Below, one piece after another: positions 35,285 to 47,637 of a DNA stretch of 64,000 bases. The stretch comes from Rotaria socialis (lineage: Eukaryota; Rotifera; Eurotatoria; Philodinida; Philodinidae). The translations under genes and the position numbers were made by a program. Location: NCBI GenBank assembly GCA_905331475.1, contig CAJNYU010002678.1, forward strand, positions 1 through 64,000, written 5' to 3'. The notes below the pieces were generated by a model that saw only the letters and a program-made list of their open reading frames with translations, did not search any database and was not told where the DNA came from. Numbering within the stretch: the first letter of the stretch is position 1; the number at the start of each line of letters is the position of its first letter.

Positions 35285-35640
35285 GCAGAATCAGCCAAAA
35301 CCGGCATGCACATTGTCATTGGACTTTAGCTTCATCACAAATTTTTTCATTTGGATCTTCGGTTTTGTTGAATTCTAACTACAAATATTAAATAGAAATA
35401 TAAAGATATTCAATTTCAAGAGAAAACACAAAAGATTACTTCATAAATAACAAGTTTTTCTTTTGTTGTATCGTTAAGAAACTGTGTTAGATCAGGTATA
35501 ACAGATGTCATCCAAAAGAATATCAAAACAAAGGCGAAGCATTTCTTATGATTTATTTTCAGCTTTTATATTTTCATTTATTGAAAATTCAAGCAAACAG
35601 TCATTAAACTAGAAAGTAAGAAATAAAATCAAAATAAATA
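35285..35640. other. 3' flank of the lectin gene
   Basis: No coding sequence seen. It likely contains the 3' untranslated region of the minus-strand lectin gene that ends at 35641. Confidence 0.4.
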
Positions 35641-36985
35641 TTAGACAGAAGTAGATTTATAAATGAGTATCATACTTTTTTCACAAATAAAATTAATATC
35701 AGCTCGTTGACATGTGTAACGAGCTAAACATGAATCCATGCGATACATTCCGCAATTCATATTTGTACGAAAAATACTATCGAATTGACTTGGCGAACCA
35801 TTCGTACAAAACAAATTCATCGACGATAAAAGTAATGAACTACCATCTGCCCATTGCCAATTGCCTAAAAGAAGTGCAGCATACAGAGAAATACAGGATT
35901 CTTGCTGGATATAATCCAGAAAAACGTTTTTTTTTCTTTCACGACAAAAATATGGTGACCCTTCTGTACTTTTCAAAGCCTGAGACAGCAGTATGCACTT
36001 TGCATCTGAGATTAGTCTCATATTCATTGTACTTATATTGAAAGTTAAACATATTCATATCAGATACGGGGTTGCGCGTAAATAAGGATAAAGGCAACGA
36101 GAAAATCACACCCACACTCTGAAATATGGAAAATAAACATACCTGAATCACTTGGTTGTTTGGATAATCCAATAAAATAATTAGTATTTGATGAAACTAA
36201 AGTATTTGTTTGAGATAATGTTAAACTTTTATATAATTGTATGGCTGTGAATGCTAATAGCTGAGCAGTAAATGATTGACAATAACTAGATGCATCGGTC
36301 CAATTCATATAAAACGTTGATACGAAAATACATTTTCCATTCAATATAGACCAACCATTTGGACAACGACCTAAAATAAACAAATAAGATTGCTCATTTA
36401 AATAATATTTATTGGTATATATGTATTATTTAACATACGGCAGCCTGTTTGATTGTATGACCAATAAGAATTAGTTGATGGACATGAACAAATCGAGTTT
36501 TTATCGCAAACAAGCCCATGAGCATAATTGCATGATAATGTTTTACATGATTGACCATAAGTTTGATAAGGAGCTAAATAATCAAAAAAATTTTAATGTA
36601 TAATCGTATTCTGCAATCGATTTTTGACTTACAGAGAAGTCCGATTATAAAAATAAGTACGAGTACGAGTACAAGTATTATTACAAGAATAGTTATTCAG
36701 TATCAATAACAATTGCCATAATCGACATATCCAAAATCCATTTTTATTTGCATCAAATATTTTTTTTTCTCAATAATCGACGTCGATCTGCTTCAGTCGA
36801 TGGATGAGGAGGCGGTGTCAACGTTGTTGGTGATCGCTATTCAATAATCAGAATAGATTCTGCAACATACAAATATTTTCTTCACATACTTCATAACGAC
36901 CCGTAGACGATATTTCATTAATTCCATCGTTTACAAAGGATGAAGCTATTGGCGGTGTAGAAAATTCATGCAGTTTATGTTCCAT
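35641..36985 (-). CDS. Type II membrane C-type lectin-domain protein (frame problems in exon 2)
   Basis: Probable cell-surface protein with one C-type lectin fold. Exons on the minus strand: 36985-36890, 36836-36633, 36573-36439, 36370-36143, 35864-35641. Exon 1 and early exon 2 give a cytoplasmic stretch (MEHKLHEFSTPPIASS, then TPPPHPSTEADRRRLLRKK). Exon 2 ends in a membrane helix (ITILVIILVLVLVLIFIIG). Exon 3 is Cys-rich (PYQTYGQSC...CSCPSTNSYW). Exons 4-5 are the lectin fold: CPNGWSILNGKC, then WQWADGSS and CLARYTCQRADINFICEKS. Phases of exons 2-5 agree, but within exon 2 the helix lies in a different frame from the beginning, and two shifts are needed: one at an A9 run near 36760-36768 and one just before the helix near 36700. 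Either the locus is decaying or the assembly has indels. The classical sugar-coordinating EPN/QPD triplet is not evident. Confidence 0.65.
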
Positions 36986-37437
36986 CTTATATTATTTCTG
37001 ATGCAAATACTCTGGTTCTTCGTTTTTTTTCAACAGAAATGAAATTCATGCAAGTGCTTCTATGCTTATTTTCATTGACTTCTTTATACATTCATACAAT
37101 AGAAACCTATGCTTATAAAAAAAACATCTCATTACTATTTTAATTATTATTTCAGATAAATAATCTTAGAGAACAAAATCTGAGTAGATCAAAACAGGCT
37201 ATGAAAGTACAAAATATTTAGTATTTTATTCAACCAAATATAATATTCAATGTAATATGATATTTGTCATAAGGTGTAGAAAAAAGCAATCATAAAGGAT
37301 TAAAAACTATATATATATATATATATATGTGTATTTATATTAAAAATTGGTAATAGTATCATTAGCGATATAGAGAGAGTAACAGTAAGTTTTTAAATTC
37401 CTTTGGAAAATTGTATTCTTATGAGAACTCGTTTAAG
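36986..37437. promoter_or_regulatory. Divergent intergenic region, lectin / cellulase
   Basis: About 450 bp lie between the lectin start (minus) and the cellulase start (plus). It contains an (AT)n run at about 37309-37328 and is otherwise AT-rich. Divergent promoters are expected here; no specific element can be assigned. Confidence 0.3.
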
Positions 37438-39578
37438 ATGAAGTGTGGAATTGTTCTTTTTACTCTTGTCATTGGTGTAATTCAAGCAAAGTTACGAGTA
37501 GACCAAGTATGGCCAGGAGGTTTTCAAGGAGCCATAGAAATTCCAATTTCAAATCAAGTAATTGGATGGAATATCGAAATTCAATTTCATAAAAAAGCAA
37601 GATTGGATGTATGTAACAAAAAGCATGATTTGTCTTTTTGTTCTTTAAAACTAAACAAGTCTTTTGTTTTCTATCAAAACATTTATCTTAGGCATGGCTA
37701 GGCATACTTCGATCTGAAACTGACGGAAAAATCTTTTTATATGATAATCAGCCTTGGAATGAAAAATTAGAAGCTAATACTGTATTCAGTTTTGAATTCA
37801 CTGTTAATGACGGTGTTACACCAAGTGATGTAAAAAGCATTTCATTCAAAGGTCAACCAGTCAATATTGATTCTTTATCTTCGTCGACTACTGGATCAAC
37901 ACCAAATCCAACAGGAAGTACACCAACCTTTCAGTCAACATCTGCATCATCTACAACACCGCTTGTAGCCGTCATAGATGGAAAATATAATTATGGGGCT
38001 GTTCTTCAAGCTTCACTTCTTTTTTATGAAGCCCAACGAGCTGGTAAACTTCCAGCTAATAACCGTATTCGTTGGCGAGGTAATTCCATGTTAATGGATA
38101 AAGGAGAAAACGGAGAAGATTTAACTGGTGGATATTTTGATGCTGGTGATTACGTTAAGTTCGGTTTTCCGATGGCCTCATTTACAACATTATTAGCATG
38201 GGGTGCTATCGAATATAAAGATGCATATGAGAAAGCAGGTGAATTCAACGCAATGCTCCAAGCTATTCGTTGGTCAACTGATTATTTTATTAAGGTTAGC
38301 TAGTATGAATTTATTTTCGAGAAAACATTTTCAAAAAAAGTCCGTCAGTTTATTTACTTTCATGCATTTCAAACTATAATTTGCCATTTGAAAATGAAAT
38401 GTGATAACATATCAATGCAAAGTGTTGTTCTCATTTTTTTCTCTTCTTCTGTCTTTCATAGGCACACGTTAGTGAACGTGAATTTTATGGACAAGTAGGT
38501 GATGGACATGCAGATCATGCATCATGGTCACGACCAGAAGATTGGACAGCGGCTCGACCAGCATGGAAAGTAACTACACAAAAGCCTGGTACTGATTTAG
38601 TATGCGAAACAGCTGCTGCTCTTGCTGCTACTTCGATTCTGTTTCGTTCGGTTGATGCTGCATATTCATCAGAATTACTAACACATGCTCAACAATTATA
38701 CAAGTTTGGCAATGAATATCGTGGCAAATATTCAGATTCAATTCCAAATGCAGCTGAATTCTATCGATCATGGTCTGGTTTTGGTGATGAATTAGCATGG
38801 GCTGCTGCTTGGCTTCTACGTGCTACTGGTGACGCAAGTTACGAAGCAGATGTAGAAAGACATTATAGAGAATTTGGTCTCGATAAACGACCCAATGAAT
38901 TTGGTTGGGATGAAAAAACAGCAGGCGTTCAAATACTCATGGCTAAAATTACAACAAAGCAAGTTTATCGTCAGCAAGCTGAAACATTCTGTAATTATAT
39001 TGTACGACAAGCTCCAAAATCATTGAAAGGTCTCGTATTTCTCAGTCAATGGGGAGCACTTCGACATGCTGGAAATGTAGCTTTTGTTTGTTTACAAGTA
39101 TGATTTTTCGATGATTTCGAAAAGAAAAAAAAATCTATCTTTATATTTTAAAGGCTGCTGAAGCCGGTATTAATAGTCAAGAATATATCGATTTTGCTGC
39201 TCGACAAATTAACTATATGTTAGGTGATTCAGGACGATCATATGTTATTGGTTTTGGTCAAAATTTTCCTCAACGACCTCACCATAGATCAAGGTTATTG
39301 ATAAAACACGACTGTTGTTATTGTTTCATAGTAAAAATCTGTTTTATTTTTATTTCACTAGTTCGTGCCCATCGCGACCGGCAGTCTGCGATTGGAATGC
39401 TTACAATAGTCCTCAGCCCAATCCTCAATTACTAATTGGTGCTTTAGTTGGTGGACCTGATCAAAATGATAGTTATGAAGATCGCCGTGATGATTATATT
39501 AAAAATGAAGTTGCTACTGATTACAATGGCGGTTTTCAATCAGCTGTTGCTGGTTTACTTCATTATCAAATGAAATAG
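37438..39578 (+). CDS. Secreted endo-1,4-beta-glucanase, CBM2 plus GH9
   Basis: Hydrolyses internal beta-1,4 bonds of cellulose outside the cell. Exons: 37438-37608, 37692-38294, 38462-39097, 39154-39293, 39362-39578; 588 residues. A signal peptide covers about 1-17 ([17 protein letters not shown]). A family 2 carbohydrate-binding module follows (about 18-118: [19 protein letters not shown], later QPWNEKL). A Ser/Thr/Pro linker spans about 122-152. The GH9 catalytic domain is about 155-588: the DAGD motif at 207-210 carries the catalytic base, the PHHR signature at 512-515 closes signature 1, and E566 in [14 protein letters not shown] is the expected acid. All key residues are present, so it should be active. 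CBM2-GH9 fusions are known from invertebrates. Introns and codon use match the neighbours. The internal ATG at 37438 is chosen because it begins the signal peptide. A polyadenylation signal is near 39663. Confidence 0.96.
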
Positions 39579-39600
39579 TGTGATTGGCTGTGTATTCGGC

Positions 39601-39602
<2 letters not shown>

Positions 39603-39634
<32 letters not shown>
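39603..39634 (+). repeat. (AG)n microsatellite
   Basis: About 15 AG units lie in the 3' untranslated region of the cellulase gene. Confidence 0.9.
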
Positions 39635-39639
<5 letters not shown>

Positions 39640-39866
39640 AATATTCTAAATTTCTGATTATAAATAAAAATGAAAAAGAAACAATGTGTCGATTTGCAAT
39701 GAAGACATACACGCACAACCTTTTACTCGTTGCTATTGTCTAACCCTTTTTTTTTCTTTCGCTCATTTTATCATTTTTCTATTGACTCAAGGCTTATCTC
39801 ATTTTCTAATTCTGTTGGCTCATTCGGTATTGAAGAAGATCTGTTCGTTTTATTTTGCATATACCG

Positions 39867-42073
39867 ATGTCATCGAATCTTATTCATCGTCTATGTACAT
39901 GGTCATCAAAGCAAATATTTATTGTTTTTGCTGCTTTTCTTGTTTATGTCCTTGCTGATGGTACAACATTTTCGTTCGGACTCTATGTCGATGCGCTTAT
40001 CTATGAATATTCACAGACAAAAAATAATACAGCGTTCACTGTCAGTACTATAGCTGCCTTTACACAATCAATACCACTTCTTCTAAGTCCACTTGTATGT
40101 TGGGGCACAATGAAATTTGGTGCTAGTAAAACATCACTGATTGGCTGTATTCTTTCAGCTAGTGGATATTGTCTGCCATATGTTTTTCAATATTATAAAA
40201 CATTTTGGATATCAGCCTTTGGCTATGGATGTTTATTGAGTGTTGGACTTGCATTTTGTTATGTACCTGCTTATTTAACTTTGCCGTTTTATTTCGAAGA
40301 TGATCGAGGCTTAGCTACAGGCTTAGCTGTATCTGGAAGTGGATTTGGTCAAGTAGTTTTAGCAATTCTTATTAAATCCTGTATCATTGAATATGAGTGG
40401 CGCGGTGCATCTCTTATCACAGGTAGAGAAAACAGAAGAGTTATAAGATGAGCTTTTATTTCTATTATTATTTTACATTATTGATTTTGCATTACATTCT
40501 ATCATGAAATTTGATTAAAATGTCAATCGGTTTAAATATAGATCAAAGAGAAAATAAATACTTTTTTTTGTTAAATATTCTCTCTTAAATATGATCTTTA
40601 TTATGTTCTATCTCATTCGAAAAGGTTAAAATAAGTGATTAATTAGCCAAAAGAAAAGCCAAATGCCAGAGAAATGGATACAGTCTTTTTTTAGGAATAG
40701 TTTAGTCGATTTAATCAATTACGATTCATTTGCTGATATTTGTATTTTCTCTTTTTTTTAGGTGGTCTCTTTCTCTTTATGCTCATATCAGTTGTTGCAT
40801 TTCGAAAACCTGCTTCGATACTCCCACCTGAATCAAGAGAACTTATTGAATTTTCAAATATTCCATCTGTAACTCCCATAGTCAACGAGGAACATCCACG
40901 AGATGAAGAAACACCAACTGAACACACACAATCTCGTCGTTCTCGTGGTGCAACTTTTGCTCAAGTTTTACCACTTTTGATTGCTTCTGTTCCAGTTCAT
41001 ACACGTGTCACTATTCCTAGCATTGAACCTCATACTAGTCGGCGACATTCATTTTATCTTCGAACACACTCGCCCACTATAACCGGCGACAGTCTTTCAG
41101 TTCTTGTCGTTCCTAAAAAACGTGTACCAAGAACTCGAGCAAACACTATTGCTGTACCACTGCAAACAAAGCGACAACTCGACGGATCATTTGAACAAAT
41201 TCGGCAACCTCTGTGTCCATTTTCTCTTGCACCGATCGCTGCGGCAGATGAAAATAGTGAGGGCGATGAGAAACCATCATCACCATTATTCTGCTCATCC
41301 CCAGATCCACCGCTACCACCACGAATACAACCATCAGAGCCTTTACCACCAGAACAAATAGAAATAGTAGATGAATCTCTTAAAGAACGACACTGGCTAA
41401 TCAATAGTCGTTTTCTTCTCTTTTGTTTATCAAATTTTACTCTATGTCTCGTTATGGGTGTACCATATGTTATTTTTCCAACTTATATTTCTGAAACATT
41501 TCTTGATCACGGTTATTTTTCATCATGGACCTTATCTAATGTCGGTGTTGCATCAGCACTTGGACAGATTTTACTTGGTTATGTACATGATCGAAAAATA
41601 TGTTCTGCTTGGCTTATGTATACGTGTGCAGTTATTATATCTGGCACATCATTGGTTATCCTTGCTTTTTTTCCTTATAAAATCGTTGTTCTGGTTTGCG
41701 CATTTATGTTTGGCTTAGCAATTAGCGCCAATTATGCATTACAAGTACTTATTGTTATTGATGCTTTATCAATCGACAACATGGCAAATGCTTTTGGAAT
41801 ATTACAATTTTGTCAAGGTGTGAGTACATTAATTGGCATTCCAATTCAAGGTATGTAAACATATATATATATATACTTTTGATCAAAAGAAGATTAATTT
41901 AATTTATTTTCCCGTTAATTTTAGGTTTATTACGTGATGTTAGTCATACATATAAACTTTCTTTTCTTACATCAGGTTTTATTATAATACTCTCTGGTGT
42001 GGCTATGTTCTTTTGGCCATGTTTAAAAACGACGAATACAAAGAAGATTAATAATGTTGACAACGAAAAATGA
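39867..42073 (+). CDS. Monocarboxylate-transporter-like MFS protein (SLC16-type)
   Basis: Plasma-membrane major facilitator carrier, probably for small carboxylates; the actual substrate cannot be read from sequence. Exons: 39867-40422, 40762-41850, 41925-42073; 597 residues. Helix 1 has the MCT-type motif (VYVLADGTTFSFGLYVDAL). Five more helices follow (ending near VVLAILIKSCII). Then comes a long cytoplasmic loop of about 190 residues rich in Pro, Ser and Glu (RKPASILPPES... PLPPEQIEIVDES). Six C-terminal helices run from FLLFCLSNFTLCLVMG to FIIILSGVAMFFW. A long loop between helices 6 and 7 is typical of SLC16 members. Open frames on both strands at 40.7-41.7 kb are shadows of this exon. 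It starts 288 bp after the cellulase stop on the same strand. A TTG 12 bases upstream is in frame but the ATG is preferred. Confidence 0.85.
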
Positions 42074-42082
42074 TAAATATCT

Positions 42083-42430
42083 TTAATCATTTGGATTTAT
42101 ATTTTCATAAATGTCTTGCTGTGGACGATGAAGACAAAACCAGAAAGATTTATTTTGACTAATACATTCTTCAAAATCAGTTTTGTAACTGATTGATGCA
42201 AGATTTTGATTTTCTTGAATGGTTGGCACACTGCGTTTGCATGAAATTGCAGAAAATTGACATTGAAGAAATGCTCTTTGTTGGCTCATAAATGATTTAG
42301 GATAAGACTACAATAAATACATACTTATCTGTAGAATTAGATATTAAAAAGACAAATTATATACCGTAATCAATTGAAGATGACTAAGTAGTACCAACAA
42401 AACAAAAAGATTTCGATAGGAATTTTTCAT
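42083..42430 (-). CDS. Small secreted Cys-containing protein, unknown
   Basis: Two exons on the minus strand, 42430-42365 and 42307-42083, give 96 residues. The intron of 57 nt has GTATAT and TTGTAG ends. Exon 1 is almost entirely a signal peptide (MKNSYRNLFVLLVLLSHLQL). The mature protein has four Cys in two pairs (CQFSAISC and CISQNKSFWFC), so probably two disulfides. No family recognised. It converges on the SLC16-like gene, with only 9 bp between the stop codons, so the two transcripts must overlap at their 3' ends. Confidence 0.7.
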
Positions 42431-44288
42431 ATCTGCTTGTTAGTATAATGAATACGTGGTATATTTACTTAAAATATAATAAGTACGTGATAGCAAGTGT
42501 CTCTTATATATATATATATGTGTGTGTGTGAAGATAGAGAGAGAGTGTGTTAAACTCAGCAGTATGTCGCCTGTGAATGAATATATTTTGATGATCTCCC
42601 AAGTAATTCGAAATATACCTCAATGACTTTGTAGAAAAGAATAAATAAATCTATGATGAATACATTAATTAGTATAAAGAGCATTCATAAAGAATTTTCA
42701 GTCAGAATATTACTTGTATTCGCCTACTCTGAAAATCCTATAATTAATTTTTTTGTATGCACTTCTCAGCTATTTATTTGCGCTTACTTTATTTAACTAT
42801 TGAAGTACAACTCATTAGCGAAGCGTGGGCAATAAGAAACAAAATCAAAATGTGTAATTTATATCTCTGTTGGAAGCAATTCAATTTTGGTAATTTCAAC
42901 AGAATGTTTTGAATGGCGTACATATCTTTAATTTCATATTCACTGTGTTTTACCATCGAAGTTTAAGCAAAAGCAAATCATTGGATTATTCGAGTTTCAA
43001 ATCGATTTATTAGTTTGTCCAGTATTTCTGAAGGGATCTCAACAATCAATCCTTCGAACTGAGTACATGTTAGGGAAACATATGTTTTACGATTCATATA
43101 TAGCATCCATTTTTACATGAGACATTCCAGAAGTTTCATGCAACATATACTTTGGTAACATTGATAAAATCCATAAAATATTGAAATATTATAAAAGCAT
43201 GATACTTATGTCTTACATTTCTAAGATCATTGATGACTGTTTCCATGCAAGAAAAAGCCGAAGACAAATTGTTTTTTTTTCACCTAGACAATCTACACAT
43301 GCTCATTGTGTTGTACCAATTGAAGATGAAAGTTACGATATCACTAAAGAAGTCAATCGATTGCAGCAGCTGCATTCCTTGTTTAATCTTCATTTTTTTT
43401 AAAACTTAATACACAATTCAAATACAATGGTTTGACACAAATATAAATAGATGCTAAGTACTCTGACACTAGCTACATTGTATTCACAGTTGAAGATAAT
43501 TAATACTATTGAAACAGTTGCAACCTTGAAGTTTTAGTACACAAAATTATAGCTTATATTAGACATACATTTGTTTCGATGAAATTTAGTGATTAAACTA
43601 AATTTTTGTTGTGTTTTTTCTAATTGTGTAACTTGTCTATCTAAACGGATATGTTATTTTTGTTCGATTCATAGAAATACAAACTGTCTGCTGTGCAATC
43701 AATGTGATAGTTAACAAAAGAGATTATTAATTTTTTATTAATATCTTTTTTATTTGCACTGTGTTTGAATTCTATGTAGTTTAATTGCCTTCGCTTTTGT
43801 TGTTCATCAAGATTTCATTTAACATAGTGTGATAATGACTCTAATTTAGATTGCTTTTATAATTCCAATATCTGGTTCACAGAAGAAAAAACGTTCGTGC
43901 ATGAACCTACTTGTATGTTGACATATGAAAAGGTGATAACGCTTAAAATATAATTTGTAATGACAAGCATTTTTTTGTTCATACAATTTAGACTCAAAAC
44001 GAATACGACTAGAAATATTTATGAAAGAATCGTTTTCTATCTTTCGTATAAACAAAAAGACTTGACAATTCTATGGATAAAACGCCACATGCTCTGATGC
44101 TACTGCGTAATGAACAGATAGATCATTGCACAGCTATTAAGAAATAAGCTCGATGAAATATTGAAGTATGCTTAACTCAATGGTTTCAACTATACAGGGT
44201 TGACTTTTATTTTTCTCAATACTTTTCATGCCATGTCAAGCTGACGCCTCCTGATTTGTGTGTCTTGACTTTTTTCCATAGTTTTTGA
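42431..44288. other. Gene-poor interval
   Basis: Contains (AT)n/(GT)n/(GA)n microsatellites at about 42505-42548. The 73-codon frame at 43181-43402 has a protein-like run (PRQSTHAHCVVPIEDESYDI) but no upstream exon I can join. No gene called. Confidence 0.45.
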
Positions 44289-44798
44289 ATGATACATGAA
44301 AACACATACACAAAAATAAAATATCATTACTTTGCAATCTATATTGATTCCATGCTAAACACAACTGACTCAAATGCTGAATCTTTGTTCATTATAATGT
44401 ATCAACAAATAAACCAAAAAAAAGAAACGCCTTTCAGCAAGCAGGTATTTATACAGTTCGAAATAAGTATTAGCAGAGATTTCTTAAATACACATTCATC
44501 ATCGTCTTTTTTCTCGACGAAACAGTATTCTAATTACATTCGTTTAAAAAGCACTCATATGCATTCAATTATGTTTGTTACCTGTTCTCAATGGCAGTTA
44601 TCATTTGATCTATGTCATAGATTAATTTCGTTTTTCTTTTTGCTTTCTTTCAATTACCTCATTGATAAAAATATAATTAATACCATACAATTTTCGTTAT
44701 ACGTCGTTTGTCTATTAAGCGTGGTCAAGTTGTACTGGCGAGAAAAAGAAAACGAAACAATCTGTCTCGTAATTCAGTTAGTCTATGTATACAATTGA
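44289..44798 (+). CDS. Uncharacterised ORF, two possible membrane helices
   Basis: 169 codons from ATG without a stop, unexpectedly long for DNA this AT-rich. The N-terminal two thirds are polar. The C-terminal third has two hydrophobic runs (LISFFFLLSFNYL and TIQFSLYVVCLLSVVKLYW). There is no signal peptide, domain or clear codon bias. No intron signals are evident. It may be a young or fast-evolving gene, or a chance open frame. Confidence 0.3.
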   Translation: MIHENTYTKIKYHYFAIYIDSMLNTTDSNAESLFIIMYQQINQKKETPFSKQVFIQFEISISRDFLNTHSSSSFFSTKQYSNYIRLKSTHMHSIMFVTCSQWQLSFDLCHRLISFFFLLSFNYLIDKNIINTIQFSLYVVCLLSVVKLYWREKENETICLVIQLVYVYN

Positions 44799-47637
44799 AG
44801 CGAACCTTAGCAAAACTAATAGTGATAGACAAAGTTGTACCCTATAAAAGATGAAAGCTATACTTATTTGAACATAGATTCATTTTTTTTTTATAAAAGA
44901 AAGTATGTATAAAAAATTTCTATATGCATATGTGAACCCGTTTATTTAATCTCAGCTGGTAGGTGAAGAGCCGTATATTAAAAACCTCTTGTTATCAACT
45001 GAGATTTCATGAACATGGATCATATTGTCAATGAGTGCAATAATTAAAGGTTTACTCTGTGGTATGTGATTTGAGTATTGCACTTGGTATTGACTCGAAT
45101 ATTCTATTGCCAATACCGATGTCAATGCTCTTGTCATACTACAATATACATTTCGATAGATAATCGAAACAAGATTAAATAATTGTTCGTATAGTTTTTT
45201 TTATATATTTTATTAGGTTATTCTGAAAAATTTTCAAAAATAGTTTCCTATAGAAAAATTCTGAAGGAGAACATATTGTTATTAGTATTTTACTAACGTT
45301 TTGTATTTACAAATAGGACCTGACTTTTCGGATTGCAGTATATGCATTTAAAAGTAAATATGATTTCTGACTGCATGCAGTTTCATTCATTTCTAAACAC
45401 AATGAATAAAATAAAATCATTCTTAAATTTAAAATAACAGCGAAATTTTTATAATAATGCCGATCATTTGTTCAAGTAGAAACAATCAGTTACACTCAAG
45501 AGTTGAAACTTTAATAAAGAAAAGAAAAGAAAACTCAAAATACAGAACTTTGACATATCCTTCGACAAAGTAAGAGCTTAAGTGTATTGTTGTATTGAGT
45601 TTTTGTTTTTTTAAAATCTTATTCAAATATTTTATTTGTAAGAGAATGCTTTTTACAAGATAAATAGATGAACATACAATCGCATAACTTTCATCGAATA
45701 TCAATTCTTCGGATCCGGTGTCAGTGATTGAAAAACGTTTGAAAATTATTTTGAATTTTTTTTCTTAAAAATTATCAAGATCGGTGCTCTTTGATTTATT
45801 TCTTAGTGTGTTTTTTCTCATAAAACCTATCAAAAGAGCTATCCTGCTCTATATTCTGTTTCATGATGGTGCCCTTTATCCTTTTCTTTTTAAACATGTG
45901 TTCTTAAAAAGAAAAAGACTCATGTATGAGACAAAAGCGAAAAGCTACAATGAAAAGAGAAACCAATAAAATGTCATTATAGAGGTTTCATGGTTTACAG
46001 TTAGAGAATCGAAATATAATGTCCTATTCAGGTGCATCTATTGTATAAACATGCAATATAAAGTTCAAAGTAAAGAATCAAAGATCTAATATCGATGAAA
46101 TACACGTATTCGATGAGAGTGTGCATTTTATTATATGGTTTCTTGTTCGATTGCGCCTGTAAATGCCTACAAGTAAAAATCGATACAATGAACATCTTAA
46201 TACGTTAAATACACATTATTATGGCAAAAAAAGCCATTAATGTCATTGTAGCATGAAATAAACGATTTCGTGAATAGCTCGATGAATACAAATCATAAAT
46301 ATTTTTTCAAGCCTGTTCCATTCAAAATCAGTGGGTTAAATTTGTAAAAAAACGCAATTTTTTGCGAATTTTATAACACTTCTTACACAGTGCCCATCAG
46401 ATTATTTTCAAGACCCTATTACATCTCATTCTTTTTGGCCATTCATATTAGTAAATAATATTTATCTAACGTATTCTTTCTTTCGTAAGCTTTATTAATT
46501 AATAATTTAAGATAAATTATCATTTCAAAGATTATTCGCTGATAGAATAATATACATAGAAGATGTTTAATAAAAAAAAGTTTTTATCGTCAAAAGTAAT
46601 TTATAATTTTATATAATATCATATGTTTCATATGAGTGATTAGTCATTTGCATTCATAGAGAGCATTTAATTAATAGAATAGAATTGAATTATATAACAT
46701 AATCGAATCCTGACATAAGTTGAATAAAAACATGAGGGTACATTTTCAATAATTTGAAGTTCGTGACAACACATACTTAATCAAACAGTATAAACTAAAC
46801 ATATCAATCGGTGCATAATTTCTAGATATTCAAAATTGAGGTAATTCTTTACAAAGGTGCTCCTTTTATCAGTGCTTATAACTAAGTACATAGACAATGT
46901 TAATGTATGTGTTTATTGGTTTGGATTTAATCAGACCCTCAAGAAAAGAAAACGAACTCTTAAACCATACAAGTCATACATGCTTACAAGTTTACTCATG
47001 TATAAGCAGGTACTTGAATTGTCAGTAAACTATCTGTAAATAAAATCATTATACTCATCTCGAACATTGTATGTAAATTCAAAACAATGTCATGTACGTA
47101 TACAATAAAGCTTAGCAACTGTTAATATTTGCAATGACTCTGCAAGACATGCCATTTGAAAGGAACGAACATGTACGTTTTCAAGTAAATAATAAAATTT
47201 TAACGCTTCTAATGTATGTCATTTTTTAGTCTTATCAATCAAATGCAACACTAAAAGGGCAGAGTGTATGAGCAACTTACTCTAGTTCTACGAAATCCTA
47301 TTTTAATTTGTATGCCTCATGACGAAGAACTAATTTAATGGTGTATGTTTAAAATGTAATAGAAATGAAAAGAATTTTTTCTTTTTCATAGCAGGTGGTG
47401 TGTGTATATCAGCATGAAGCGAAATTCAAATAAAAGCTTTGCAGTGTTGCAATAACGTGCACAGCACAAGAATTCAGTGGCAGAAAAGAAAAAATATTTT
47501 TTAAGACGTGGGAGGAGAATCACGAGCGAACATTTTTTCTCTCCATGGGAACTAACAGTATAAAAAGAATGTATATTTGTGTGTGGGTGAATAGATTATC
47601 ATTTGCAATAACTTGAAAAGAAAAATATTGTTTTACG
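44799..47637. other. Gene-poor interval
   Basis: AT-rich, with short unsupported open frames (44952-45137, 45486-45704, 45784-45969, 46857-47039). No repeats of note found. Confidence 0.45.

Noticed and set aside
39730..40053. Alternative frames upstream of the SLC16-like start
   Set aside because: They lack the transporter motif; the frame from 39867 contains helix 1 and joins the other exons in phase.
40715..41718. Several open frames on both strands (40715-40927, 41054-41404, 41104-41361, 41146-41349, 41458-41718)
   Set aside because: All overlap the long SLC16-like exon, whose frame has clear membrane helices.
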